A stretch of DNA of 15,773 bases from an uncultured Bacillota bacterium (GTDB taxonomy: Bacteria; Bacillota; Clostridia; Tissierellales; Tissierellaceae). Made by a program: the position numbers and the translations under genes. Where the stretch lies: the NCBI GenBank assembly GCA_937951995.1, contig CALGAG010000209.1, forward strand, positions 1 to 15,773. The letters run 5' to 3'. The notes under the pieces were generated by a model. That model searched no databases and had not been told where the DNA came from. It saw only the letters and a program-made list of their open reading frames with translations. This document shows positions 1-6,381 of this stretch, piece by piece. Each line of letters begins with the position of its first letter. Position 1 is the stretch's first letter.

Positions 1-590
1 TCAATAGGTCTGTTTGATGTGATTGTCTGCCATCCTTCATATAGTACTCCCAGTGGAACAAGGCCGTTTCTTCTGAAAGCCTCTTCCAGAACGCCCATGA
101 ATTCACCGTTCTTTACTACCCACTCAAGGGTCTCAGGCATTCTTTCCTCTGGCCAAATGTAGTGAAGTGCAAGTACCTGTGCCTCAGGAACAAATGAACT
201 TATCCAGGCATAGTCTGAGAATACGTACTCAACCACGCCAAGCTGTGCCAGCTCGTTGATATCCCTTGTGTCACCAAGAGTACCATATGGATAAACATCC
301 AGGTCGTATTTTCCATCAGTTACTTCTCTCATGTGCTCCCCATAGTTTTCAGCCCATACGGTCATGAAGTCACCTTCGATCTCCTCTGATGCAAGTCTTG
401 GCTGCATTGGTGAAGTGATCAGATCAGCTAGGGTAGCTTCTGTTGGTTCACCGTTTGCTGCAGGCTCTTCGGCAGGTGCCGGTTCCTCTGCTGGCGCTGG
501 TGTATCTCCGCCACCACATCCTGCGAGTAATACCATCCCCATTAACATTAGACCTAACAACAACAGTAACTTCTTGTTACTTTTTTTCAT
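1..590 (-). CDS. TRAP transporter substrate-binding lipoprotein, DctP family (3' end cut by window edge)
   Basis: Extracytoplasmic solute receptor of a tripartite ATP-independent periplasmic (TRAP) transporter; it would capture an organic acid or amino-acid-like ligand and hand it to the DctQ/DctM membrane subunits, expected just beyond the window. Translating the reverse strand from the ATG at 590 gives 196 codons without a stop. Residues 1-25 are a lipoprotein signal: KK-rich start, a Leu/Met hydrophobic core, and lipobox LAGC with the lipidated Cys at 25. A low-complexity linker with a repeated PAPAEE unit follows (about 29-45). After that come DctP-like segments: WAENYGEHMREVTDGKYDLD, then YPYGTLGDTRDINELAQLGV, then a stretch ending in GWQTITSNRPI, typical of the family. 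A strong ribosome site (AAAGGAGG) precedes the ATG. It lies 86 bases after an M20 amidohydrolase gene on the same strand, suggesting uptake of that enzyme's substrate. Ligand unknown. Confidence 0.85.
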   Translation of the reverse strand, partial: MKKSNKKLLLLLGLMLMGMVLLAGCGGGDTPAPAEEPAPAEEPAANGEPTEATLADLITSPMQPRLASEEIEGDFMTVWAENYGEHMREVTDGKYDLDVYPYGTLGDTRDINELAQLGVVEYVFSDYAWISSFVPEAQVLALHYIWPEERMPETLEWVVKNGEFMGVLEEAFRRNGLVPLGVLYEGWQTITSNRPI

Positions 591-676
591 CCTACTTTCC
601 TCCTTTGAATTTTGGATTACAACATACTTTGTCTTTTTTATGTTTTGGGTATATTGCGACTATTGGTAATGTTCTG

Positions 677-1855
677 TTAATTCTTGCTACAATCTTCCAA
701 ATATTTCAGACTCCCTCTGACAAACAACTCCACACCCAGATGCAAGACTGATTCATCAACATCGAATCTTGGATTGTGGTGGGGGAAATGAGTTCCCAAG
801 TCCTCATTTCCCGTACCAAGGAAGAGAAAAACACCAGGTATTCTGGCAGTAAACTCGGAAAAATCCTCGCTTGCCATGGACCAATATGGAATTACGTTGT
901 CTTCTCCAACAACTTCAATTGCAGTTCTTTTCATATATTCAGTCATGGTCTCGTCATTGATTAGTGGGATGTTCTCCCTGACCCATGAAATTTCACACTC
1001 ACAGCCGTGAGTTTTTGCTACATCGTTTGCAAGTCGCTCCAATCGATAGATGGGAGGGTCCCCGGAATCATCGTACAGGGTTCTGATGGATCCCTCCAGA
1101 ATAACCTCATCAGGTATTATATTTGCCTTGGTTCCACCATTTATCTGGCCAAAGGTCAAGGTGATTGGTCGCATAGCGCTTATCTCTCTTGTCAGTATCC
1201 TTTGGGAGGACAATACAATATCTGATGCTGCTATTATTGGGTCTATTGCAGTTTCAGGATAGCCTGAGTGGCCTCCGTAACCCTTTACCCTTATCCTGAA
1301 AATGTACAAGCCGGACATTACTCCTCCAGCTGATATCCCGACAACTCCCGATGGCAATGGGGTCCATATATGTACTCCCACTGCTGCATCCACCTTGGGA
1401 TTGTCCAGAACTCCTTCCTCAATCATGGGTAAAGCTCCTGCATTTTCTTCATTGGGTTGAAAAACCAATTTTATTTTTCCCTTTATCAGCTCTTTGTTTT
1501 CCGATAATATTTTTGCCGCTCCCATGAGCATAGCCATGTGAGCGTCATGTCCGCATGCATGCATGACTCCAGGATTGGTTGAAGCATATGCTACTGTGTT
1601 TTCCTCCTGAATTGGAAGGGCATCCATGTCAGCCCTTAGCATTAGCACAGGTCCATCTTCGTGGCCTTCTATCATGGCAACCACTCCGGTCCCTGCAACC
1701 CTTTCAGTTTTCAAACCCAGGTTCTGAAGGTATTCCTCAACCTTTCTACTGGTTTGATGTTCCTCAAATCCAAGTTCCGGGTATGCATGGAAATCTCTTC
1801 TAAGCTCAACCAGTTCTTCTTGCAGTTCCTCACTCTGTTCCTTGATCCAGTCCAT
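677..1855 (-). CDS. M20D-family amidohydrolase (N-acyl-amino-acid / aminoacylase-like), copy A
   Basis: Cytoplasmic (no signal peptide) zinc-type amidohydrolase of 392 residues, the usual M20D length; the family hydrolyses the amide bond of N-acyl amino acids, hippurate or auxin-amino acid conjugates. Visible motifs: RRDFHAYPELGFEE (20-32), metal-site MHACGHDAH with C101 and H103, FQPNEE with catalytic/metal Glu136-137, VHIW with H162, GGH with H196 in the dimerisation domain, ASEDFSEF (329-335) and a C-terminal PHHNPRFDVDE with the last metal His at 359-360. Odd point: the usual GGHxxxPH motif reads GGHSGYPE, so the second His is Glu201. The start is supported by colinearity with the paralogue at 6382-7554 and by an AAGGGAG ribosome site. 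It sits 29 bases after the IclR gene and before the TRAP receptor gene, so it probably acts on an imported conjugate. Exact substrate not predictable. Confidence 0.9.
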   Translation of the reverse strand: MDWIKEQSEELQEELVELRRDFHAYPELGFEEHQTSRKVEEYLQNLGLKTERVAGTGVVAMIEGHEDGPVLMLRADMDALPIQEENTVAYASTNPGVMHACGHDAHMAMLMGAAKILSENKELIKGKIKLVFQPNEENAGALPMIEEGVLDNPKVDAAVGVHIWTPLPSGVVGISAGGVMSGLYIFRIRVKGYGGHSGYPETAIDPIIAASDIVLSSQRILTREISAMRPITLTFGQINGGTKANIIPDEVILEGSIRTLYDDSGDPPIYRLERLANDVAKTHGCECEISWVRENIPLINDETMTEYMKRTAIEVVGEDNVIPYWSMASEDFSEFTARIPGVFLFLGTGNEDLGTHFPHHNPRFDVDESVLHLGVELFVRGSLKYLEDCSKN

Positions 1856-1884
1856 TTCTTAAAGCCAACTCCCTTAATGTGACT

Positions 1885-2706
1885 TTATTTAGTATCCGAG
1901 GTTTCAGGAATCTTCCCTTCCCAGCCCAGGAAATATGACAGTTTTTCTGTCGCTTCCTTTAGTCCAACCTTTATGTCGTCAATTTTGCTGTATGTCTGTC
2001 GGATACTTGCACCACTTACGCTGACAGCCGCCACAATCTCATTGTCGAAATTTCTAACCGGCATCGCTATGCATGTAAGTCCTGGTGCAAACTCTTCATC
2101 ATCTATGCTGAATCCCTGCTTCCGGATCTTCCTTAGCTCCTCCATGAGAGTATCAATTTCTGTGAAGGTGAAGCTGGTGTATTTTGTGTATGGTCCTTCC
2201 CCAAGAATATCAATTACTTCTTCCCTTGTCATATCCGACATCAAGGCCTTACCCATAGCTGTGGCATGCAGTGATTCTCTTGAACCCACCTGCAGGTTTG
2301 CAATAAGACTTGACTTGGCGCTTACCTTTGAAACGGTTACGACACTGTCCTCAACACGTACTCCAAGATTTACTGTTTCCTGATACTGGTTACATAACTT
2401 CTGCAGGATACCCATGTCAAAATTATTTAGGTTTCTCTGTCGAGGTATCACATTCCCAATTTCAAATAATCGCCATCCCAAACGATATTTCTTGGTTTCG
2501 TGATCCTGTTCCAAATAGTTTCTCGCTGCAAGTGTATCCAATATCCGGTGTACTGTGCTTTTTCCAATATCCAGTCTTGTGCTGAGTTCGCTTACGCCCA
2601 TTCCTTCCTGGTAGCCTTCCTCGGCCAATATCTCCATTAGCTCCAAAGCCTTATCTATGGTCAACACGGGATACTTTGGTGTATGCTGGGATTTGCTTGT
2701 AGCCAT
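1885..2706 (-). CDS. IclR-family transcriptional regulator
   Basis: DNA-binding regulator of 273 residues, the usual IclR length. The N-terminal winged helix-turn-helix spans about residues 13-80 (TIDKALELMEILAEEG, then VSELSTRLDIGKSTVHRILD as the recognition region, then KKYRLGWRLFEIGN). The C-terminal effector domain shows family landmarks: ATAMGKALMSDMTREE, GFSIDDEEFAPGLTCIAMPV and AAVSVSGAS. I choose the ATG at 2706; an in-frame TTG at 2724 adds six residues but has a poorer ribosome site, whereas AAAGGGTGA lies at good distance from the ATG. IclR proteins usually sense a small organic acid and bind short palindromes. It lies within the catabolic gene run, between the dehydrogenase and the M20 amidohydrolase, so it is the best candidate regulator of this cluster and perhaps of the palindromes at 6047-6061 and 6277-6291. 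Confidence 0.92.
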   Translation of the reverse strand: MATSKSQHTPKYPVLTIDKALELMEILAEEGYQEGMGVSELSTRLDIGKSTVHRILDTLAARNYLEQDHETKKYRLGWRLFEIGNVIPRQRNLNNFDMGILQKLCNQYQETVNLGVRVEDSVVTVSKVSAKSSLIANLQVGSRESLHATAMGKALMSDMTREEVIDILGEGPYTKYTSFTFTEIDTLMEELRKIRKQGFSIDDEEFAPGLTCIAMPVRNFDNEIVAAVSVSGASIRQTYSKIDDIKVGLKEATEKLSYFLGWEGKIPETSDTK

Positions 2707-2728
2707 AATAGTCACCCTTTCCAATATT

Positions 2729-2769
2729 CTTTGTACATTTTCTATTAATATAGGTCTATTGTACCAAAG
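2729..2769. promoter_or_regulatory. Inverted repeat upstream of the IclR gene, possible autoregulatory site
   Basis: On the plus strand CTTTGTACA (2729-2737) is matched by TGTACCAAAG (2760-2769), an inverted repeat with one extra C. The 22-base space between is AT-rich (tctattaatataggtctat region) and could hold a -10-like element for the minus strand, though no convincing -35/-10 pair is visible. Placement directly before the regulator gene would fit autoregulation. This is inference from position and symmetry only. Confidence 0.3.
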
Positions 2770-2820
2770 AACCAGGGTTGGAGAAAGGCCTCCATGAAGA
2801 AAGCCTCCTTCCCTTATTTT

Positions 2821-4056
2821 TTAAACCCAGCCTCGGGCTTTCATTGATTTTTCAAGTTTTCTAAGTGCATTTATCCATGCTGCGTTACGCATTGATGTAT
2901 TTTCACTTGCCGCTGTTTCAACCGTGTTCTTATAGGCTTTTGTAATCTGTTCCTTAAGCTTTTCATTTACCTTGTCAAGCTCCCAGTAGTCATCTGTAAG
3001 ACCTTGGGTTCTCTCAAAGGAGCAAACTATTGCGCTCCCGCAATTTGTAAGAACATCTGGAACTATCAGCGTACCCTTCTTCTCCAGAATCTTTTCCGCT
3101 TCCGGTGTTACAGGACCGTTTGCGCATTCCATGATTACCTTGGCTTTAACATTGTCTGCATTTCCCTCATGTACAACACTTTGAACCGCTGCCGGCATAA
3201 GTATGTCAACATCCAGCTCCAGTACGCTGTTCAGATCTAGGGTCTTCTCACATGGGAATCCCTCAATCTGCTTGGTTTCAGCGACATACGCCTCAAGCTT
3301 TGGTATGTCCAGTCCATTGGAGTCATAAACCCCGCCTGTAAGGTCGGCTACTCCAACAACCTTGTAGCCTTCGTCATGCAAGAGTCTTGCTGCAATCCTT
3401 CCAACATTTCCAAATCCCTGCATTGCTATTGTCGCGCCTTTAGGAATATTGTTGTCCTTCATAACCTCCATGGTCACAAAGTAGGCACCCGTTCCTGTCG
3501 CTTCCATGCTTCCCAGGGTTCCACCTGTTTCTGCAGGCTTGTCGTTGATTGCTGCGGGGCTGTGGAAACCATTTATCTCCTCATACTCGTCAAGCATCCA
3601 GGCCATTGTCTTGGCACTTGTTCCAATGTCTGCACCTGGAACATCAACCCATGCTCCCTTTACAGGAAGCTTTCTTATGAAGGCTCTGGATATTCTTTCA
3701 AGCTCACCTTCGGAAAGCTTGCGAGCATCTACCTTTACTCCGCCCTTGCCGCCTCCTGCAGGTATCCCTGCAACAGCGTGCTTGATTGTCATCCAAAAAC
3801 CCAGTGCCTTTACTATGTCAAGATCAAGGTCGGGTACAAATCTCATACCGTTCTTCACCTGACCCAGCGCATCATTGTAATGGACCCTGTATGCGTCAAA
3901 TATTTCATAGTCACCATTGTCCATTCTCATTGGAATGGTGAATTGGAAGATTCTTTTTGGTTTTGATAGGTACTTAACCACATTGGGGTCAAGATTTGCT
4001 AATTCACTTGCCTCCTTCAAGGTGGTCAAAGCCGTTTCAAAAGGATTATTACTCAT
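2821..4056 (-). CDS. Glu/Leu/Phe/Val-type amino acid dehydrogenase, divergent glutamate dehydrogenase paralogue
   Basis: NAD(P)-dependent oxidative deamination of an L-amino acid to a 2-oxo acid, or the reverse. The 411-residue length is normal for bacterial hexameric GDH. Substrate domain: NDALGQVKNGMRF (61-73), K92, catalytic Lys104 in GGGKGG, catalytic Asp143 in DVPGADIGT, KPAETGGT (173-180). Nucleotide domain: QGFGNVG (213-219), ANGPVTPEA (312-320). Relative spacing K68-K92-K104 equals K89-K113-K125 of the Clostridium symbiosum enzyme. Unusual: the near-invariant KGG is KNG, GGSxGR is GGTLGS, and the segment usually NAGGVxVSYFEW reads NCGSAIVCSFER, altering positions that line the substrate pocket. 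Lys68 is kept, which favours an acidic side chain. The ATG at 4056 is chosen over a GTG at 4065; its AAAGGTGG ribosome site overlaps the stop of the preceding gene, so the two are translationally coupled. The true substrate may not be glutamate. Confidence 0.88.
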   Translation of the reverse strand: MSNNPFETALTTLKEASELANLDPNVVKYLSKPKRIFQFTIPMRMDNGDYEIFDAYRVHYNDALGQVKNGMRFVPDLDLDIVKALGFWMTIKHAVAGIPAGGGKGGVKVDARKLSEGELERISRAFIRKLPVKGAWVDVPGADIGTSAKTMAWMLDEYEEINGFHSPAAINDKPAETGGTLGSMEATGTGAYFVTMEVMKDNNIPKGATIAMQGFGNVGRIAARLLHDEGYKVVGVADLTGGVYDSNGLDIPKLEAYVAETKQIEGFPCEKTLDLNSVLELDVDILMPAAVQSVVHEGNADNVKAKVIMECANGPVTPEAEKILEKKGTLIVPDVLTNCGSAIVCSFERTQGLTDDYWELDKVNEKLKEQITKAYKNTVETAASENTSMRNAAWINALRKLEKSMKARGWV

Positions 4057-4071
4057 TATTAACACCCACCT

Positions 4072-5010
4072 TTATGGTCTTGGAATTGCAAGGTCTTCTT
4101 TATAGTCGTTGAATACCAGTTCAGTATCGCTCTCATCACACCATTCCTTGGCGATCTTTGCCATACGTATCTTAACTGGTATCAGCTTGTCCAATGGCTC
4201 ATCATCATGCCAAGCATTGTAGATGTCCATCTCGTTCTTTCCAGGCTCAAACTTGAAGTAGACTGGAGCACATATTCTTGCTATCTCATCTGAATCAACA
4301 TGTCTTTGAATGTTACCCATTGAATCAACAAGACTCATGTATACGTCCATTGGTATATTTGTTGTGCTTCTTATTGAGGCAAACATTGGAAGTGTAAGGT
4401 CAGCCAATGGGTTGAAGCTGTCTGCTCCCATATCTTCAAGCATCTTGGCAGCTACTGCATTTCCGTGGCCGGCAAATACAGAAACCTTGAACTTGGTTTC
4501 AGCAGGTATTAGGCCTGCAGCTCTCATTTTTACAACCATATGGAGTACACTTTCATCAGTGATCAAGAATCCTCTTATCCCTGCATTCAGGCAACGGTCA
4601 AATTCCTTCAGCCACAGGTACATGTTGTCCTGGCCTCTAAGCCTCATTCCTGAAACATATCCTTCTGGAGTCTTGTATTGATTGGCTCCATCCCATGCCC
4701 TTGAAGCCATTGGGTTTACAAGTGCTTCTATCTTTGCATCTGCGGATATCTGTGCATATTCTTTCAACTGGGCCTTGTCTATAAGGGCCGATCCCCCTAC
4801 CATACCGATTACCCTATGGATTACAACCTTTTGCTTGTCAATCTCCTTGACAAGGTTTTCAAAGTTCTTGGCACTTTCAATACCTGTGATTTCCATTCTA
4901 TAGTGAGCTCCACCTTCAAAAGTCTTGGTTGATGTAGGTAGGTCATTCAGATCCTTGGTAGGAAATTTCATTTCATTCTTCATATAGTCCATCATTTCTT
5001 TAAAAGCCAT
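4072..5010 (-). CDS. Uncharacterised barrel-like protein, distantly U32-peptidase-like
   Basis: A 312-residue soluble protein that I do not recognise as a characterised enzyme. No signal peptide or membrane segment is seen. The body looks like alternating beta/alpha units: KVVIHRVIGMVGG (61-73), AKIEALVNPM (92-101), IRGFLITDESVLHMVVKMRA (145-164), KFKVSVFAGHGNAVAAKMLE (173-192), a DMGADSFNPLADLT stretch (193-206), IPMDVYMSLVD (219-229) and APVYFKFEPG (248-257). This pattern, with a GHGN turn and polar residues at strand ends, suggests a TIM-barrel and reminds me of U32-type proteins, but no catalytic signature is certain. Start ATG has an AGAGGAGG ribosome site 9 bases upstream. It follows the panB-like gene by 62 bases with no terminator and its stop overlaps the ribosome site of the dehydrogenase, so it very probably works in the same pathway, perhaps as a lyase, isomerase or aldolase. 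Function unknown. Confidence 0.75.
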   Translation of the reverse strand: MAFKEMMDYMKNEMKFPTKDLNDLPTSTKTFEGGAHYRMEITGIESAKNFENLVKEIDKQKVVIHRVIGMVGGSALIDKAQLKEYAQISADAKIEALVNPMASRAWDGANQYKTPEGYVSGMRLRGQDNMYLWLKEFDRCLNAGIRGFLITDESVLHMVVKMRAAGLIPAETKFKVSVFAGHGNAVAAKMLEDMGADSFNPLADLTLPMFASIRSTTNIPMDVYMSLVDSMGNIQRHVDSDEIARICAPVYFKFEPGKNEMDIYNAWHDDEPLDKLIPVKIRMAKIAKEWCDESDTELVFNDYKEDLAIPRP

Positions 5011-5072
5011 ATTTGTTGCCTCCTCTTATTAGGTTATTTTAACTGTAGTAAGCTTCCTGTTATCTATCCTGA

Positions 5073-5921
5073 TTATTTGTACTCCTTGAACAGTTCATCA
5101 AAATCCTCTATTGGGTCTGTTACATGATAAACGTATTCATCTGATGGGAATACACCTTCCTTAACGTCCTTGACATACTCCTTGTATGCGTTTGTTTCAA
5201 TTTCTGCAACGTTTGCATACTTCTTAACGAATTTTGGTGTGAATGCCTGGAATTTTCCAACCATGTCACTACTTATCAGCAGCTGGCCATCACAGTCTCC
5301 AGCTCCAATTGAATAAACCGGAATCTCCAGTAGGTCTGCAATGAACTTTGTAACCTCTGGTGGTACAGCCTCAACAAGCAGCATCATTGCGCCGGCCTCC
5401 TGAACTGCAAGTGCATCCTCGATAACGCCTTTGGCGCTCTCAACTGTTCTTCCCTGAGCCTTGAATCCTCCCAGCTGTCCTGAGCTTTGAGGAGTCAGTC
5501 CGATATGACCAAAGACAGCTATTCCTGCGTCAGTGATTGCACGGATTCTACTTTGTACTCTTATGCCACCTTCCAGCTTTATGGCATCAACATCAGCTTC
5601 CTTTAGGAATCTAACTGCATTGTCAACTGCCTGCTCATCTGAGCTTTGGTATGCACCAAATGGCATGTCACCAATGATAAAGGTGTTGGGAGCTCCTCTT
5701 CTTACAGCCTGACAATGTGAAATGCAGTCTTCCATTGTAACAGGTATGGTTCCGCTGTATCCAAGAGTAACCATTCCCAATGAGTCTCCAACAAGAAGCA
5801 TATCCATCCCGGCCGCTTCTGCAAACATGGCTGTCGGATAGTCATACGCTGTGATCCAAGCCACCTTCTCACCGGATTTCTTCATTTTGTACAGATCCAA
5901 TACACTCTTCTTTCTTGGCAT
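5073..5921 (-). CDS. panB: PanB-family 3-methyl-2-oxobutanoate hydroxymethyltransferase (ketopantoate hydroxymethyltransferase)
   Basis: The family transfers a hydroxymethyl group from 5,10-methylene-tetrahydrofolate to 2-oxoisovalerate to give ketopantoate, using a Mg2+-bound enolate in a TIM barrel. At 282 residues it is slightly longer than E. coli PanB because of an acidic C-terminal tail (about 264-282). Family motifs are intact: ITAYDYPTA (23-31), VGDSLGM with metal Asp46, AVRRGAPN (72-79), GDMPF with metal Asp85, IKLEGG with Lys115 and Glu117, GHIGLTPQS (138-146), GGFKAQGR, LVEAVP with catalytic Glu184, and SIGAG (204-208). The fold and the chemistry are therefore secure. The surroundings are not those of pantothenate synthesis: no panC, panD or panE is present, and it leads a run with an unknown barrel protein and an amino acid dehydrogenase. 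It may run in the retro-aldol direction or on another 2-oxo acid. Ribosome site AGGAGGAGA; first gene after the promoter at 6068-6096. Confidence 0.88.
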   Translation of the reverse strand: MPRKKSVLDLYKMKKSGEKVAWITAYDYPTAMFAEAAGMDMLLVGDSLGMVTLGYSGTIPVTMEDCISHCQAVRRGAPNTFIIGDMPFGAYQSSDEQAVDNAVRFLKEADVDAIKLEGGIRVQSRIRAITDAGIAVFGHIGLTPQSSGQLGGFKAQGRTVESAKGVIEDALAVQEAGAMMLLVEAVPPEVTKFIADLLEIPVYSIGAGDCDGQLLISSDMVGKFQAFTPKFVKKYANVAEIETNAYKEYVKDVKEGVFPSDEYVYHVTDPIEDFDELFKEYK

Positions 5922-5942
5922 CCTAAATCTCCTCCTCTTCTT

Positions 5943-6001
5943 ATGTAACCATCTACTATCAACGGTCCGTTCAGAATTTCCCTTTGCAATCTCGGTTACA
6001 T
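5943..6001 (-). promoter_or_regulatory. Inverted repeats in the panB leader, possible structured 5' untranslated region
   Basis: In the minus-strand transcript ATGTAACC (6001-5994) can pair with GGTTACAT (5950-5943), a perfect 8-bp stem extended by one G.U pair, closing a loop of about 43 nt. Inside it lies a second perfect palindrome, AACGGACCGTT (5971-5961). The outer stem ends about 10 nt before the AGGAGG ribosome site, so folding could affect translation. A weaker TGATT/AATCA hairpin lies just upstream. I do not recognise a known riboswitch consensus here. Confidence 0.35.
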
Positions 6002-6046
6002 GATTACAAGTTTAAATCACCTGATCCAAAAGTCTTTCTGTTTTAT

Positions 6047-6061
6047 TAGAACGTTGTTCTA
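6047..6061. promoter_or_regulatory. 15-bp palindromic operator candidate at the panB transcription start
   Basis: TAGAACGTTGTTCTA is a perfect 6-3-6 palindrome. It begins about 6 bases after the -10 element of the predicted panB promoter, so it covers the likely transcription start. Length and half-site style resemble operators of IclR-type regulators, and an IclR gene lies in the same cluster. It shares the pattern TRGAAY-N3-RTTCYA with the palindrome at 6277-6291. Confidence 0.5.
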
Positions 6062-6067
6062 CTTTTG

Positions 6068-6096
6068 ATACTATAGTACATTAATTTGACTGTCAA
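6068..6096 (-). promoter_or_regulatory. Sigma-A-type promoter for the panB gene cluster
   Basis: Read on the minus strand, a perfect -35 TTGACA (6096-6091) is followed by a 17-bp spacer and a -10 TAGTAT (6073-6068); an overlapping TATAGT at 15-bp spacing is an alternative. The -35 hexamer is embedded in the palindrome TTGACAGTCAA. Transcription would begin near 6060, giving a leader of about 140 nt before the panB ATG at 5921. The remaining intergenic stretch up to the terminator at 6308 is AT-rich, and besides the palindrome at 6277-6291 I see no gene or further signal in it. Confidence 0.65.
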
Positions 6097-6276
6097 GAAA
6101 ATTTTTCAGAAATTTGAGAATTGACTTTCTTAATTATGGCCTAATTTTTTCCACTATGGGCATATTGCTTGTATCCAACTGATAGCAAGGATTTTATGAA
6201 TTTTTTTTCATATAATGTGACCAAAACCCATGGCATGATGATCGTCATCTGTGTTTTTGTAGAATACAATTAAAAT

Positions 6277-6291
6277 TGGAATGCTATTCCA
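6277..6291. promoter_or_regulatory. Upstream 15-bp palindrome, second operator candidate
   Basis: TGGAATGCTATTCCA is a perfect 6-3-6 palindrome close to the E. coli IclR-box style (TGGAAAT...ATTTCCA). It lies about 180 bases upstream of the -35 element of the panB promoter, just past the terminator of the M20D gene. Together with 6047-6061 it could be a distal operator for a looped or cooperative regulator. A CAATTAAAATTG repeat lies directly beside it. Confidence 0.4.
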
Positions 6292-6307
6292 TTCGTTCCC
6301 TTTTCCC

Positions 6308-6341
6308 AAAAAAACCAGAGGATACTTCTTCCTCTGGTTTT
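6308..6341 (-). terminator. Intrinsic terminator after the M20D gene
   Basis: In the minus-strand transcript a perfect 12-bp stem AAAACCAGAGGA / TCCTCTGGTTTT encloses a 7-nt loop and is followed by an uninterrupted run of seven T (complement of 6308-6314). It begins about 40 bases after the stop of the M20D gene. This separates the ATPase/M20D transcript from the panB cluster. Confidence 0.9.
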
Positions 6342-6381
6342 AGTTTGACCACTTATTCAATTCACGTGCATCCTGTTTTCC

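Noticed and set aside
591..676. Separate promoter for the TRAP receptor gene
   Set aside because: The interval is AT-rich but shows no -35/-10 pair of acceptable quality and spacing; a weak promoter cannot be excluded.
2775..2820. Possible terminator after the dehydrogenase gene
   Set aside because: Only an interrupted GGGAAGGAG/CTCCAACCC-type pairing with bulges is possible and no T-run follows on the transcribed strand, so read-through into the IclR gene is likely.
3376..3966. Open frame of 196 codons on the plus strand, antisense to the dehydrogenase
   Set aside because: Low-complexity Cys/His/Ser-rich translation with no family resemblance; it is the mirror of a highly conserved gene. 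The other plus-strand frames are judged the same way.
5073..5921. Plain pantothenate biosynthesis locus
   Set aside because: No panC, panD or panE is nearby, and the neighbours are catabolic; kept only as an alternative explanation for the single gene.
5922..6060. Tetrahydrofolate riboswitch upstream of panB
   Set aside because: Attractive because PanB uses methylene-tetrahydrofolate, but I could not find the conserved core of that class in the leader.
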